DNA of 64,000 bases from Meconema thalassinum (taxonomy: Eukaryota; Arthropoda; Insecta; Orthoptera; Tettigoniidae): the NCBI GenBank assembly GCA_946902985.2, contig OX336388.2, positions 1,700,319,978 through 1,700,383,977 on the forward strand, written 5' to 3'. Each line of letters opens with the position of its first letter. The first letter of the stretch is position 1. A program made the translations under genes and the position numbers. The notes beneath the pieces were generated by a model, which was given only the letters and a program-made list of their open reading frames with translations, was not told the DNA's origin and ran no database searches. Below are positions 1 through 12,345 of this stretch, piece after piece.

Positions 1-540
1 ATTTATACGCTAAACAAATTACTTGTAAATCAAGCACGTCATAATATACACTCAAATAAATAATAATACGACATGAAAATCATCAAATAAAAATATACAC
101 ATCATATTAATAAAATCCATAACTCCCCAGAACACGGGTTCAGTCTCTTTGTAACTCGGGAAGGTTACAAGCAAGTGGCGCTGATTGCGTAATACAGCTA
201 TATTTTCCCGTTCCCGACCTCAAGAACAAAGGAAATTTGTCAAACGATTAGAAGTGACACCGATTGTGTAAATCGCGATGGTTATCCGTGTTCTAACGTG
301 AAGGCTACGGGAACGGCTGAGGGCAGTGCCGATCGTGTAACATCTCAGTATTTCTCCGTACTTGAATGCGAAGACAGTGTTCGGCGACGATAACGTAATG
401 TCGCACATATTTCTTCACGCTCTACCGCGGTGACAAAGGAACTTGTCAAACGGCCAAGAGCAGAACAACCTCTTAGTACCGGTACTCATAACTTCTTGTA
501 CACAAGAAGACATATTAGCTGAAACAATTCATTTGACATT
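1..540. other. No gene recognised; weak degenerate repeat
   Basis: I see no gene here. A motif resembling GTGRCRCYGATYGYGTAA recurs near 174-191, 254-271 and 324-341, at a spacing of roughly 75 bp. This suggests a decayed tandem repeat. No domain or RNA gene can be supported. Confidence 0.3.
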
Positions 541-1601
541 AAATATCTAAGAAAGAATTGCAAGAACAGATACCAAGGATGGATATTACCCATGTGGAAC
601 AAGAATGGGAAAAGTGCATTTGTAAACAGTGCAGAGAAAACCTGTGGTAGAACATCAGGAAAGGTACCGTACGGGAAAAGGCGACAGAATGGTGGAATGA
701 TAGAGTGAAAGAAAAGTTTAGAGAGAAGAAGAAAACTTGGAAGGAATGGAAAACAAAAAAAGGCTGAGGAAAGTAGAGCAAAATGTATAGAAGCAGAGAT
801 TGCAAGAAAGTAATTGCAGAGGAAAAGAAGAAAAGCTGGGAAGAATTCGCTCAGGAAATAAGGGAGGATTTAAATTGTGGAAAGAAATTGCTGTTTGGAA
901 TTATGAAAAGCAGAAGGAATGAGAAGGTGAACACTGGGTTCGTGAAAAACAAAGAAGGTGAAATATTGACAAAATCAGGAGAGATAACGGACGGATGGAA
1001 ATAATATTTCAGCGAGCTGTTGAAGGTGAGACGCCAGGCATGCGGAGAAGTTACGCAAACAGCCAAAACGGTGGAGGAAGAAATAGAAGAAGAACCAGAC
1101 ATTACTATAGCAGAAGTGGAATGGGCAGTTAGGAAGATGAAGATGGGGAAAGCTGTGGGAATCGACGAAGTGGCAATAGAAATGATCAAGGCGGTAGGAC
1201 CAGTGGGACTGCAGTGGACATAAGTTCATGAAGACTGGGAAAAGGGAATAATATTGCCAATATTCAAGAAAGGAGACAGGAAGGTGTATGGTAACTACCG
1301 AGGAATCACCATCATCTCGCATGTTGCCAAAGTAATGGAAAGAATCCTAGAAAAAAGAATTAGAGTAAAGGTAGAAAGCCGAATAAGAGGAGGAGCAGTT
1401 TGGATTTAGAGGGGGCAGGTCAACAGTGGAACCCATTTTCATTTTGAGACAGAACATTGAAAAGAGTTGGGAATATGGGAAGGATATGGTAATGACTTTT
1501 ATTGATCTAGAAAAGGCCTATGATAGCAACCCTAGAACAAAAGTTTGGGAAAGCTTAACAAATAGGGGATAGGCAAGGAACTGAGAGATATGATAGAATG
1601 A

Positions 1602-2033
1602 ATGTCCATGGATTGCTACTGTAGTGTGAAGACTAGAGTCGGGACATCCGAATGGTTTAAAATTGACACTGGACTAAAGCAAGGAAGTGTGTTGTCACCA
1701 TTATTGTTCTTAATGGTGATGGATGACATCGTGAAGGCAGCAATGAAAGACTATAGTAGGGCTAAGATGAAGGTAATGTTGTTTGCAGACGATGTTGTGA
1801 TCTGGGGCGAGGATGAAATGGAGGTACAAGAACAGTTAGACGTAATAATTGAAAAGATTGAGCAATGGGGATTGAAGATAAATGTGGAGAAGAGCAAAAC
1901 AGTGGTGATGAGTAGAGGCAAGGAAGAAGGAAAAGGAGTATTCAAAGTAGGAGATAAGGAATTGGAAGTGGTGAAACACTTCAAATACTTGGGAAGTGAA
2001 CTGACTGAATATGTAAGACTAGATTTGGAAATT
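1602..2033 (+). pseudogene. Reverse transcriptase fragment (LINE)
   Basis: This open stretch covers RT fingers/palm. It has a GLKQGSVLSP motif followed by LLFADDVVIWG, the catalytic aspartates of LINE reverse transcriptases. The last residues of the continuous reading frame come from the inserted SINE, so the true RT sequence ends at 2033. Upstream RT pieces lie in other frames. Function is lost. Confidence 0.8.
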
Positions 2034-2356
2034 GCCGCCCCCTGGTGTTGGGGTAGCGTGCCTGCCTCTCATTCGGAGGCCCCGGGTTCGATTCCCGGCT
2101 CCGTCAGGGATTTTAGAAACTTAACGTGAGGGCTGGAACGGGGTGCACTCAGCTTCTTGAGGACAATTGAGTAGCTGTCTGACAGTGAGGCAGCGCTCCG
2201 ATCACGAAAACCAAGAATAACGGCCGGGGGGACCCGATGCGCTGATCACGCGTCCTCCAATATCTGCAGGCCAAATGGCTGGGCAGCGGTCGCTTGGTAG
2301 GCCTAGGCCCTTCATGGGCTGTTGTGCCAGGGGGTTATTATTTTATATTTTATTAT
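2034..2356 (+). mobile_element. tRNA-derived SINE with 14-bp target duplication
   Basis: The insertion is bounded by perfect direct repeats TAGATTTGGAAATT at 2020-2033 and 2357-2370. Its head (2036-2105) is tRNA-like, with an A-box-like GGGGTAGCGTGCC and a B-box-like GGTTCGATTCC. The body ends with GGCCTAGGCCCTTCATGGGC and a T/A-rich tail. Removing it restores the LINE sequence. The same 3' end recurs near 47768-47805. Confidence 0.9.
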
Positions 2357-2460
2357 TAGATTTGGAAATTAGCTGATTAATACAACTCGGGAGTGCTTTC
2401 TACCAACAGGTACGTGGACTAGTATGGACCAAGGATATACGAATTAAGGCTAAAGAAGTT

Positions 2461-2919
2461 ATGTACAAAGCATATTATGTTTCTATAATTACATATGCAG
2501 CAGGAACTTGGACAATGACTAAGAGGGATGAGAGCAGAGTACAGGCAGCTGAGATGAGATTCCTGAGAAGTATGGTCCAGAAAACGAGGAGAGACAGAGT
2601 GAGAAATGAAGATATACAGAAAGAACTGGGAGTACAGAAACTAAATTACAAACTAGAGCAAAACAGATTGAGATGGTTTGGACATGTCAAACGGATGAAT
2701 GAAGTAAGGCTACCAAGACGAGCACTGGAACGACGGATGACAGGGAAGAGAGGACGAGGAAGACCAAGAATGCGTTGGATGGACTCTGTGGAGAATGGTA
2801 TTAGAAAACGGAACCTGGATTGGAACACCGTGTCGGAAGAGGAATGGTGGAACGACAGAACAAAGTGGAGAGGAACCATATGTGCCCCCACCCGGTGTCA
2901 GCTGGAAAAGGGGAAATGA
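2461..2919 (+). pseudogene. LINE reverse transcriptase C-terminal domain
   Basis: This is the C-terminal part of the same LINE after the SINE. It has a TWTMTKRDESRVQAAEMRFL segment, then LRWFGHVKRM, a basic GKRGRGRPRMRWMD block and an EEWWNDRTKWRGT end. These motifs are standard for the thumb and tail of many insect LINE polymerases. It has no independent start and is best read as a remnant. Confidence 0.8.
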
Positions 2920-2937
2920 AGAAGATGATGATGATCT

Positions 2938-3642
2938 ATTACGGTATTTATTTTTTATAATTGTTTCACCGCGTGATGAACTTCTATGCTTTCAGACCAC
3001 AGACGTAGCCTATATTGAATTAAAAGGTAACTCTAAAGTAGCTAATTTTTACACATCCTTACAGTAGACACTTTGTTAGAATAAAACTGCTATTTGAATT
3101 CAAGCTTAGCAATGAAGTTGCAAATTGTAGCAGTGGGAGTTAATATCTGTTTTCAATGGATGTTAAAGCCTGATGAATTTAGGAGCAGTAGTTGCATCCA
3201 CAGTGAAATTGGCAACTCCAGCTATCTGATATGCCATATAGCGGTGAAAATAAGAATCTCACCAAGTAGGATAAATCTACCACGCACAGTGACAGTTCGT
3301 ATTGTTTATTGTATGGGTGAACATAGCGTGTTAATTTGTTTGTGCTTTTATACACAATGAGTTTTACTCATTGTTAGAATACAAAATGAGTAAAAGCAAA
3401 GTAGGCCTGTATGGCTCAGTTTATGACTGCAAGCCGATGTATAAGAGGGCTACTGGTACGGATATAAATATATATTATACCGGTACCGGTATTCCAAAAG
3501 ATGCTAACATCAATGGTCGGAGGGTGGCGATCACGAATAAATACGGAGAACAGTAACGAGTTGGAATACAGTTGGTGTGGTCGTTGGGGAACAGTCTAGC
3601 CACTTAAGGTAATAACAATAATAGTCTAATAATAATAGGCCC
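2938..3642. other. No gene recognised
   Basis: This is a non-coding spacer between two oppositely oriented LINEs. Short open stretches here have no family features. An AAT/ATA-rich segment near 3608-3640 borders the 3' end of the next LINE. Confidence 0.3.
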
Positions 3643-6600
3643 TTATTTATTTATTTAGCGTATGGCTTTACAGATACAATATGCACATAAAAGATAATTA
3701 GTTTATGAAGACAAACTATATGTTCATGTCTAAATTGTTTATATAGTTAATTGTCTCTGATGATCCATGAGCGAAATCAGTCACGTTGCCACTGTACTTT
3801 CGATTAGGACATTCGGTGATGATATGCTGGATGGTCTGCTTGGGGGCACCACAATCACAGTTAGGTGAAGACATTATTTTCCATTTGTAGTGGAAGTCTG
3901 CACAGTTGCCGTGACCCGTACGAATCCTGTTGAGAGTTGACTATGTTTTCCGAGGAAGCTCAAATCCAGGTGGCAACGATGATCCAATGCGTGGTAAGGT
4001 TGATCCAGGCCTATTATCTTGTCTTCCCTGCCATTCTTTAGTGATGTTGTAGTTGGTATTCTCCAAGTCTATTGCAGTCCTTGTTGGTGGATTTCGGGAT
4101 CGTAGGCGATTCAGGCAAATGTCACAGTGTATTGGTAGCTGTGGGTTATCCATTATTTTCTTGAACTCCTTGAGGAGAGCGTTTTTACGTCGAAGATCTG
4201 GTGGAGGGATGTGGCTGAGGATAGGTAGACAATGTGTGGGTGTAGACCTTATTGTGCCAGTGATTAGGCGCATGGTGGTGTTGAGCTGGGTATCTATGAG
4301 GTTAGTGTGAGGACTATTCAACCACACCGGGGCACAATACTCTGCAGCTGAAAACACAAGTCCCAAAGCTGTACATCGAAGTGAAGTTGCCGATGAACCC
4401 CAAGTTGTGCCACATAATTTTTGGACTATATTGTTACGGGTTCTCACTTTGGATTGAGTATTGCGGAGGTGTTGTTTGAAGGAGAGTGTTCTATCCATTG
4501 TGACCCCCAGGTATTTAGGGAATCTATTATGTCTCAATAATTGATTTCCAATATACACCTGCAATTCTTTATTAGCCATCTTGTTGTTCAAATGAAAGCA
4601 GCACACTTCTGTCTTGTTAGTATTAAGTGTAAGTCTCCACATCTTAAAGTATTGAGTCAGTTCTTCAAGATCGTCTGTTAGGTTCATCTCTGTTTTCTCA
4701 AAAGTTGTATCTCTAGTAGCAAGTGCCCAATCATCTGCATAACCAAATTTTCTTGAAGTTGTGGCAGGCATATCTGCGATATATAGGCTAAATAAGATTG
4801 GAGCAAGAACAGAGCCCTGAGGAAGTCCATTATTTAGTGATCTTTTGGTGCTCACATTATTCCCCATATGTACTTGGAAAAGTCTCTGACTTAGCATATT
4901 ATTCAGGAGTCGGGCAGTCGTCTTACATGGTATCACTTTCAGGAACTTGAAGAGTAGGCCATCCTTCCAGACTGTGTCGTATGCTGCTGTCAGATCGATA
5001 AAAGCCACCGATGTCTTAAGTTTTTCTGGTAGCCTGCTTCTATGAAAATTGTAAGGGACAGTACTTGATCTGTAGTGCTTCTGTGCGGTCTGAATCCTGC
5101 CTGCTCCACTGGGATTTTCTTGATTATCTCTGGGCCAATTCTATTGAGGAGCCTTTCTAGTAATTTATATGTCACACTAAGCAGGGCAATGGGGCGATAG
5201 CTCTCTGGTGTATCACTTGCTTTGCCTTTCTTCAAGATGGCTATGATCTTCGTTTGTTTGAATAACTTTGGCAATTGCCCACTCGGTAATATGTTCGTGA
5301 AGAAGTTAGACAACCATACTTTAGCTCTGTCTCCACAATGAGTAATAAATTCCGGGTGGATGCCATCCAAACCTGGTGCTTTGCCTGGCTTAATGTATTT
5401 AATTGCAGTAGTTATCTCATCCTTAGTAAAAGGTCTGGAGTATTCCAAGATATCTGTGGCATTCTATTTTAAATTTTTTAATTCCTTCTTTATGCGTTTT
5501 GTGAAGATTTTATCCCTGCTACTTTTAGAAGTCGTGACTATGTGAGAAGCGATCTTGTTTGGGTGAATATCTGGACTCCTTCGTGTAATAGGTTTACCAT
5601 CTCCCAGTTTCCTGAGAAGCAGCCAGGCTTCACGACTAGATTTTGTAATGTCAAGAGATTCCACTTTCGTAATCCACTTTTGTTTTCTTGCAGCATCCAG
5701 GCTATGTAAAAGTTGATCTGCAATTTCGTGATCACCACTGTCAATGTATTGTTGGTAAAGATTATCAGTTTCGTCACTCCATCCAGGAATGTACTCTCTA
5801 CGGAAGCCCCTAGGGATGTGTTTTTTCGCTGTAGATATCACAGCTCCCACAAATCTCTCATATGCTTTTCTTGTTGGTGGTATCCTTCGTACATATTTAT
5901 CAAGGTCCTGTGTAAAGGCAGACCAGTTAGCTTTACTGAGATTCCAGCGTGATCGTGGGGTAGATGAAACCAAGGGAATTTGAATTCCAAGCTCGTAAAG
6001 GACCGGCCGATGCTGGCTGTGAGGAAAATCGGCGAGCACTTTTCGGATGATTGATAAGGGTTTATCATCTTGGTTTCTGGACACAAAACATAGGTCAGGA
6101 CAATAATCTAGCCTCCATGCAGCAGATCTAAAAGTACCTCGATCTTTAGCATCAAACACATGGAATAGATCAATACTTTCTATCCAATTCATTAGTGCAT
6201 CTCCGTTCTAATCATTGCATCTATAGTTCCACTCCTGATGATGACTGTTGAAGTCTCCTACATAGACGGCTGGGTGTGGATGCACGTCTAAGACTTGATT
6301 TGGCCACTTAACACTTGGAGGTTTATAAATATTTGAGATAACAGTGTCGCCTATTCTAGTAACAACTGTATGAATTTCCTCGTTTATGCTAGAGGTGACA
6401 AGGTAAGCATTTTCTATGGTGGAGCGTACGTAGGTAGCATTTCCATACGTATGATGGTAGGTAGCTCCCAGAAGATCGTATCTTGGAATCTTTCCTCTAA
6501 CCTTCAACTGCTTTTCATCTGCAGCATGAGTTTCTTGTATAACTACTAAGTCAACTTCATATGAAAGTAGCAGTTTAGACAGCGCTTCACTCTTGGATCG

Positions 6601-6830
6601 GCTAATGCCTTCTATATTCAGTTGACAGATACGGACAGAAGGTCCTAGACTTCTAGTAGGTTGGTCCTGAAAAGGACCTTTAGATGATGTAACCATGTTC
6701 ATTATTGTATCTTGACCGGGGAGAGATATGTCCGGTCGCCTGTTCACTGTTGCTCGCTTAGCACCACCCAGGGGTCACGTGTAGGGTACTTTTCAGGTTA
6801 AACCTACGGACGTGAGCAACATTGGACCCC
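3643..6830 (-). mobile_element. Jockey/CR1-like non-LTR retrotransposon, nearly full length
   Basis: This LINE reads on the minus strand from an endonuclease near 6750 to a short A-rich tail (TTATTTATTTATT on plus) at about 3644-3656. Endonuclease, linker, RT and a C-terminal Cys/His motif are all present. No ORF1 was recognised, so it may be 5'-truncated just above the endonuclease. Damage is light (three premature stops and one frameshift), so it is a fairly young dead copy. The clade is inferred from the YADD context and the C-terminal CxC...H...C motif. Confidence 0.85.
3716..6747 (-). pseudogene. Broken ORF2: AP endonuclease plus reverse transcriptase
   Basis: An APE-type endonuclease begins around 6640 (CQLNIEG, then VVIQETHA, then VGDFNSHHQEWN near 6235-6270). 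A linker follows, then RT with KPGKAPGLDGIHPEF (about 5350-5400), LTAAYDTVW (4965-5000), GLPQGSVLAP and GYADDWALA (about 4720-4745). The C-terminus holds a CDCGAPKQTIQHIITEC zinc-binding-like motif near 3800-3870. In-frame stops lie at 6208-6210, 5464-5466 and 3941-3943, and there is a frameshift near 4990-5008. The natural stop is probably at 3716-3718. Confidence 0.85.
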
Positions 6831-8490
6831 CTAATTACCTGTGACAGAAAAGAAGCAGTGATTAAACATGTTTGCAACATTCTGATGCACCTGCCTTTTA
6901 CAAGAACATGGAAACTGCTTACTTGTTAGCTTTCTCCTTTCAATTTCTCTTGTAACCATGTGTGGGGCGGAGCAGCGACGTCTGGATCTCAAGAGCGTAA
7001 ATTGACCAAAAAGTGTCATCATTGTGTACCGTACTCCCTTCACAAGACATATTTGCAAAAAACACTTCTTTCTACCCCTTCTAAAAAGTTTCTGGAGTCT
7101 ATGGTGCAGTTAGCAAACTAGAATATAGCTTTGAAACGTAACAGCGTCATGATTCGAAATGCACAAAAATAAATCCGAGCATACAATCAGTGCTTGATAA
7201 TACGTAATTCACACATAAAACCCAGTGGAACACACAAATTAGATCGCGTGTATAGCACTGTTAAACTGTATATAATATAAGACTGTCAGTAATTTAGGGA
7301 TCACATTTACTGATTATAACAGGATGATACGAAAGTTTTCCATGGCAATCCTGTGTTATTGAGTGTTTTATCCTACCTATCCCCGCCATGTCGGACCGAC
7401 CGCAGCACCCCAAGCGATAGTTTGAGTTGCCAATAACCAGCTAGCTCGAGAAGTGTTTCTGTAGAAATCTGGTTTTTGCTCCAGTTGGGCAAAGACCTCT
7501 ATTTAGAAGACTTCTCTACTATGTCGGCAAGCTTCGTTTTCTTCAATGTACCTAGGTAGTTCATAGTAGTACCGAATTTCGTGAAATATTTAAGGGCAAA
7601 ATTATGTATTGTTTATATTAGAGGGCAGTCGCGGCGCGTGCTGTTAAAGTTGGAGAAGGCTACGGCCTCCGAATGAGCTAAAACCTGATGGTAGTTTCGA
7701 GCTTCGTGGTGGTGTAATTATTTATAGCTAGGCAATAACTGACCAGCTTAGCTCGACGCGTAGTGGCAAATGTTGGTTGAATGCATGCGCGTTTGCAGGA
7801 TATTTAATGGCGAAAATATTTCAGAGTAATGGGGCGAGAATTGATAAGTAGATTGGTCCTATTATTCTATTTTATTAACCGAAAGATTTTTATTTTCTAT
7901 TTAAACGAATTGACTTACCTAGAGAAGGCCTGATTCGCGATTGTACCCGAGAATACAACCGTAATTTACCTCCAAAACACTACCAGCTAGGGGTTTGATC
8001 TGCAACATGACCCGAGAGTGAAATTGAACTTGAGGGATATATGGAAACAAACAAAGCATGGGCTGAATACTTCCCCTAATTCTCGGTAGATGGTACTGCT
8101 ACCCATGTCACATCATGGTGCTCTCTGGCGGAAATATTTTAATTACACTTCAAGGGATACCATTTGAGTTGTCAAAAATGAATATCACTTATTTGTCTTC
8201 TAAGAGTGTTTCAGGCAACTTGACAATGGTACTTCGGAGAGTGAAAGAGAGAAAAGAGAAAGCTTCAAGAGGGTGGGTTAAGACTTCTTGAACAACTTTG
8301 GAAGTATTCTACTAAATACAAAAATTCTGTCGGTGTTGGCAAGCCTGGCTTATAATTAGGCTCTGGTCGCCTAAGCCTTCACCGTTACAATGGAAATGAA
8401 TGGAGTTTCCTTAGCAATAATTCCCAACCCTGGTACATAGGGAGTAATGAGACTGTCGAGGCTGAATTAACCGAGGCTATTAGACAAATT
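6831..8490. other. No gene recognised
   Basis: This is about 1.6 kb of non-coding sequence. No domain, terminal repeat or tRNA-like box was recognised on either strand. Confidence 0.3.
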
Positions 8491-8843
8491 GCTTGCCACG
8501 GTGGGTGAGTGGTCAACGTGTCGGTCTACTAACTCCAAGCTTGCAGGTTCGCTCCTGGCCATGGGAAATGATTTTTGAAAGGCGGCATAAATTACGACAC
8601 CATGTCAGAACCCATTTGAATTCAGTAGGCCGTGTTCATAATGGCAAAATTAATCTCTGGATTTTCCGCCAACACAAAGTTTCTCATTTCTCTACTAGAA
8701 ATCGCTATAGTGTTCAAAGATCTTAGATATCTAACCTCCTTGACTTTCATAGTGCTTCAAGGAACAACGAAATTCGACATGCAAGCTACCCTCTGGGTGT
8801 CAAATAACAAAGCTTGCACCCGGCACCCGAGGCCATACGATAG

Positions 8844-8875
<32 letters not shown>

Positions 8876-8876
8876 G
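8491..8876 (+). mobile_element. tRNA-headed SINE with ATT-repeat tail (family A)
   Basis: The head GCTTGCCACGGTGGGTGAG is followed by a B-box-like GGTTCGCTCC. The body ends at CCCGAGGCCATACGAT and then an ATT microsatellite (about 8841-8876). A second full copy lies at 50375-50755 (minus) and a 3' fragment at 18919-19074 (plus), which defines the family. I could not find a clean target duplication for this copy. Confidence 0.8.
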
Positions 8877-9006
8877 AGTGAAATTTACAAATGCTTCTAA
8901 TTAATTTAAAGTATAAATACCTTTATTAAAGAGATATGTTTATAGAATATTTCTAAGAGAGGCTCCGCCTGAGAGCCTTCTATCACCAGCCGCGCCCGTA
9001 AGAGGG

Positions 9007-9230
9007 ACTGGCTGCGTGGCTCAGCGGTAACGTTCTCGCCCGGTGTTCCCAATGTTGCAGGATCGAATCCTGGCGCAGTCAGCTGGAATTTGAGGGTGCG
9101 CAAATGCGAGGGAGCCGCGTCAGTAGATTTACTGGCACGTTAAAGATCCCCTTTAGGGCAAAATTCCGGCACCCCGGCGTCTCTAAAAGCCGCAGTAAGT
9201 TAAAAAGGACGTAAAACCAATGACATAATT
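9007..9230 (+). mobile_element. tRNA-headed SINE (family H)
   Basis: The tRNA-like head spans 9008-9082, with an A-box-like TGGCTCAGCGGTAACG and a B-box-like GGATCGAATCC. The body holds ACTGGCACGTTAAAGATCCC and GACGTAAAACCAATGACA. Fragments of the same family occur at 17053-17154 (minus) and 50143-50280 (plus). This is a SINE head rather than a tRNA gene, because the conserved body follows it in every copy. Confidence 0.75.
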
Positions 9231-9883
9231 ATTATAAAGTTAGAAGAAAATCCGCCAACCTGGGCCCACCATACGGGAAGTCAGGCAATGCCTGTCACAA
9301 GCCAGGGCAAAGTGGTGAGTAATAGAGGAGTGACACCTCTGTAAAAAACCTTAGTCCAGCTGGCCCGGCTGGTAATACCTCGTAAGGGCCCCTTGCCAGG
9401 GTTACGGTGAAGATGGTCAACGGTTTTGAAAGCGGAAGAAGGCTTCGGGTCTGAACGGGGGATAAAGTGGAGGAACTATCTTCATTTAGCAGCGTCTGTT
9501 CTTATGTGAAGCGACTGCGAAAGGCGTCTGTCTCCAGAGGAGCGGCCTGTTATTGAGCTCCGGGGCTTACAACCTCGGTTCTATTACTGGGAAGGAGCTT
9601 TCTGACCCACACTGGTTTGAACAACCAAGCATCATGTAATGTCGTCACAAAAAGGACACTACCCCAAGTAGTACCTCGTTGGGGGAATCTTCGGTTCTTA
9701 GGAGCGCAATCAGACCTGTGGATTCTGGGGAGCCTGAAACTAGATGCTTTGAGAGTATTACTACAAGTACACAAATTAAGACGAAACAGAAATACTACTT
9801 TGGGACGCTGAGCTTTAATCCACTACGAAAGTTGGGAAACACAAAGAATTGACAATGATGATGGACAAACATGACATAACCAT

Positions 9884-10984
9884 ATGGCCATTAAAGAAAC
9901 GAGATACCTAGATGAAGACATAATGGACATTGAGGGGTATAGGATTTATAAAGGAGAAAGGGCTGTGAAAATAGGTAAGAACATGCCTTTACTTGGCACA
10001 GCTTTTGTTGTTCGTAAGAAGGTTGTCACTTCAATAGTGGAATTATTTAGCCCTTCTGAGAGACTTTCTATTCTAACTCTCAGCTGCGGTAACAAAGGAT
10101 ACACGCTGATCAATGCGCATACACCGATCAATGAGGACAACAGACGTAATTCTGAGAAAGTTGAACAGTTTTGGGACCTCCTTGAAGAACAGTTCGAGAA
10201 AATACCATCAATGAACATCAAGATCTTGCTAGGAAACACTCAGCTGAGAATAGAACCGCAATTCAGATCAACAGTTGGAAACTATCCTGCTCACAAGATG
10301 ACAAACAGAAATTGTATAAGACTCGTCAATCTGTGTCGCACCTTCAATCTTCAGATAATGTCAACGTTCTACAAACACAAACCAAACAAACAAAAAACTT
10401 GGCGATCACCGGGCTGTGTGTGTGGAGAGAAACCGATCGATCATGTCGCGATCTCTAGGAGAGCGATTAAGGAAGTAATGAATGTTAAAGTGCAGAGAGG
10501 TGCCCAGTTTGATTCAGATAATTACCTCCCTGAGATAAAAAAAAAAAAAAAAAATCCTCTCAATAAGACCCAGAAACAGGGAAATAGGATTCATAAATAT
10601 GACCTTGAAAAGTTGAAAATCGATCAAAATGTGTTAGAACAATACCACCAGCAACTGACATTTGAATCTCATAAATGGATGGACATTGACTCCAAGATCC
10701 AACGAGCAGCTAATACTACAATCCTGACAGCTAAGAAGAGAAATCATAGATGGTGGAATGAGGTTTGTGTTGAAGTGCTGACTCAAAGAACAAATGCCTG
10801 GAAAAAGTGGAACTCGACCCGAAGACCTGAAGATTTCGATGTGTTCCGTGAAGCTCGAAAAGAAGCAGCCAGAACTTTCCGAAGAGCCAAGTTATTATAT
10901 GAGAAACAGCAGTTAGAAGAGATCGATCAGATTTCCGGAAAAACAATACCAGAGACTTCTATCAAACGGTCAAGTCTAATTTGA
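9884..10984 (+). pseudogene. LINE endonuclease region and linker
   Basis: The stretch starts inside the APE-like endonuclease (AIKETRYLDEDI), which also has an INAHTPINEDN segment. The expected GDFN motif is replaced by LGNTQLRIE near 10225-10245, so a catalytic residue pair is altered. An IDHVAISRR motif (about 10437-10465) corresponds to the late endonuclease DH region. A run of 17 A bases at about 10539-10556 falls in the linker, a likely slippage site. The linker ends with a basic helix-rich stretch before a frameshift at about 10981. Confidence 0.75.
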
Positions 10985-12165
10985 AAGGGTATCAAGCTCC
11001 CAGCCTCTGTTTTAGAGATGAAAATGGAAAGCTGGGCATGACCAACAAAGAAAAGTGTACGATCATGTCTCGTTACTTTGAAAAAAAAAACCGGCTTAAT
11101 TGTGATGAACTGAAAGAACGATTCACTGTGTGCGATCCAATCCACAAACTACCCAACTCATCCCCACCTTGTAAAGAGGAGATAAAACAAATCATCAACA
11201 GTTTAAAGCATAATAAAGCAGCTGGTGAAGATTCAATAGGGGTGGAACTACTGAAGCTGGCGAATGATGAAACTCTAGATGTACTAGTCAAACTTTTTGA
11301 AGAGATATGGAGAACCGTGTTGTTACCAATTGAATGGCTATCAGCACTAATCCATCCTCTACACAAAAAAGGTGATAAAAAGAATGTCAACAACTATAGG
11401 GGCATCTCATTAGTATCTGTTCCGTATAAGATTTTCTCCAAAGCAGTTCAGAACAGAATAGAGGCGCATCTTGACCAACAGATCGGAGAATACCAGGCTG
11501 GCTTCATAAAGGGTCGTTCATGCCCGGAACAGATCATTAACCTGAAGAACATCATCAGGTACAAGAAGACAGGAGGACATAGTTACGTGGTCGTGTTTGT
11601 TGACTTTCAGGAAGCGTATGACTCCATCGACCGGGAGTCATTAATGAATACAGTATTTAGGAAGAGTTTGGAGTGGATGATACATCAAGAAATTTGATCA
11701 AACAAACTCTAACCAACACAGTGTCGAAAGTCAAATTTATGGGAGAGATATCAAAAGAGTTAACAATCAGAACGGGCGTCAGACAGGAAGACGGATTATC
11801 CCCACTCCTCTTCAACTGTGTTTTGGAAAAGGTCATTCGCGAATGGAGGAAGATGTTAGATAAAGGAGAAACAAAAGAAGATCGGTTCAGACGTGGTCCT
11901 AAGCACAAAGGGATATAACTAGGTACATTGACTGTCTGGCCTTTGCGGATGACCTGGCCATTTTTGTTAACGACATAGATTCAGCAGTCAACAAGATCAA
12001 TAGGCTGTCAGAAATTGCTGAAAAGGTAGGACTCCAGATTTTTATTCAGAAGACAAAATATATGACAAACATCTGCGATGGACCTGAATGGTTGATCACT
12101 AATATTGGAAAATTGGTCGAGTCACAAATTCCCGATATCTCGGTGAAGTTATCCAGCAGAATGGA
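10981..12165 (+). pseudogene. LINE reverse transcriptase, frameshifted
   Basis: RT motifs run in order: NKAAGEDSIGVELLK (about 11210-11255), KGDKKNVNNYRGISLVSVPYK, EYQAGFIKGRSCPEQI, VVFVDFQEAYDSIDR (about 11590-11635), then in a new frame GVRQEDGLSPLLFN. After a stop at 11916-11918 and another shift comes LAFADDLAIFVND (about 11935-11975). The usual GVRQGD is GVRQED here. At least three frame changes mean it cannot be translated. Confidence 0.8.
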
Positions 12166-12345
12166 TTAGAGGGAACACATTTAGAAGATTGGTGAACAAC
12201 TACCAAGGTTTTAGAATGGTATCAACTTCCGGAAGACGGAGAGGACATTTGTCCGAAGAACATAAACAGGCACTCGTCGCTGGGGTCAGAAGATACTGGC
12301 AGGAAGTCAAAGCCAGAAGAAGAACAAGACCTAGACACTAAAGTG

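Larger units (their letters stand above)
541..2937 (+). mobile_element. 5'-truncated decayed LINE (RTE-like), split by a SINE
   Basis: This is a non-LTR retrotransposon remnant lacking its endonuclease. Fragments in several frames give, in order: a charged linker (about 700-1000), an RT N-terminal region with a GKAVGIDE-type motif (about 1140-1180), a YRGI segment near 1290, the catalytic FADD motif (about 1785-1800) and a KYLGSEL segment (about 1983-2003). After a SINE insertion come the C-terminal WFGHVKRM and GKRGRGRPR motifs (2670-2770). It ends in a GAT-repeat tail at 2924-2935. RTE assignment rests on the C-terminal motif and short GAT tail and is uncertain. Many stops and frameshifts make it non-functional. 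Confidence 0.8.
9240..12345 (+). mobile_element. RTE-like LINE with 5' UTR, endonuclease and RT
   Basis: A GC-richer leader (about 9250-9850) precedes an endonuclease region and an RT, all on plus. The coding end (12237-12341) reads RRGHLSEEHKQALVAGV and stops. Loss of the segment after the FADD domain (about 12120-12180) and several frameshifts make it defective. A LINE end of the same kind lies at 45128-45745 on minus. RTE assignment is by motif resemblance. Confidence 0.75.

Noticed and set aside
2795..3556. Small open stretches after the first LINE
   Set aside because: No domain, no splice partners, and AT-rich composition. Chance ORFs.
9008..9082. tRNA-like cloverleaf candidates here and at 29601, 30207, 41869, 52237, 57120 and 61016
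   Set aside because: Each of the assigned ones is followed by a conserved SINE body, and most have target duplications. Stems are imperfect. They are SINE heads, not tRNA genes.
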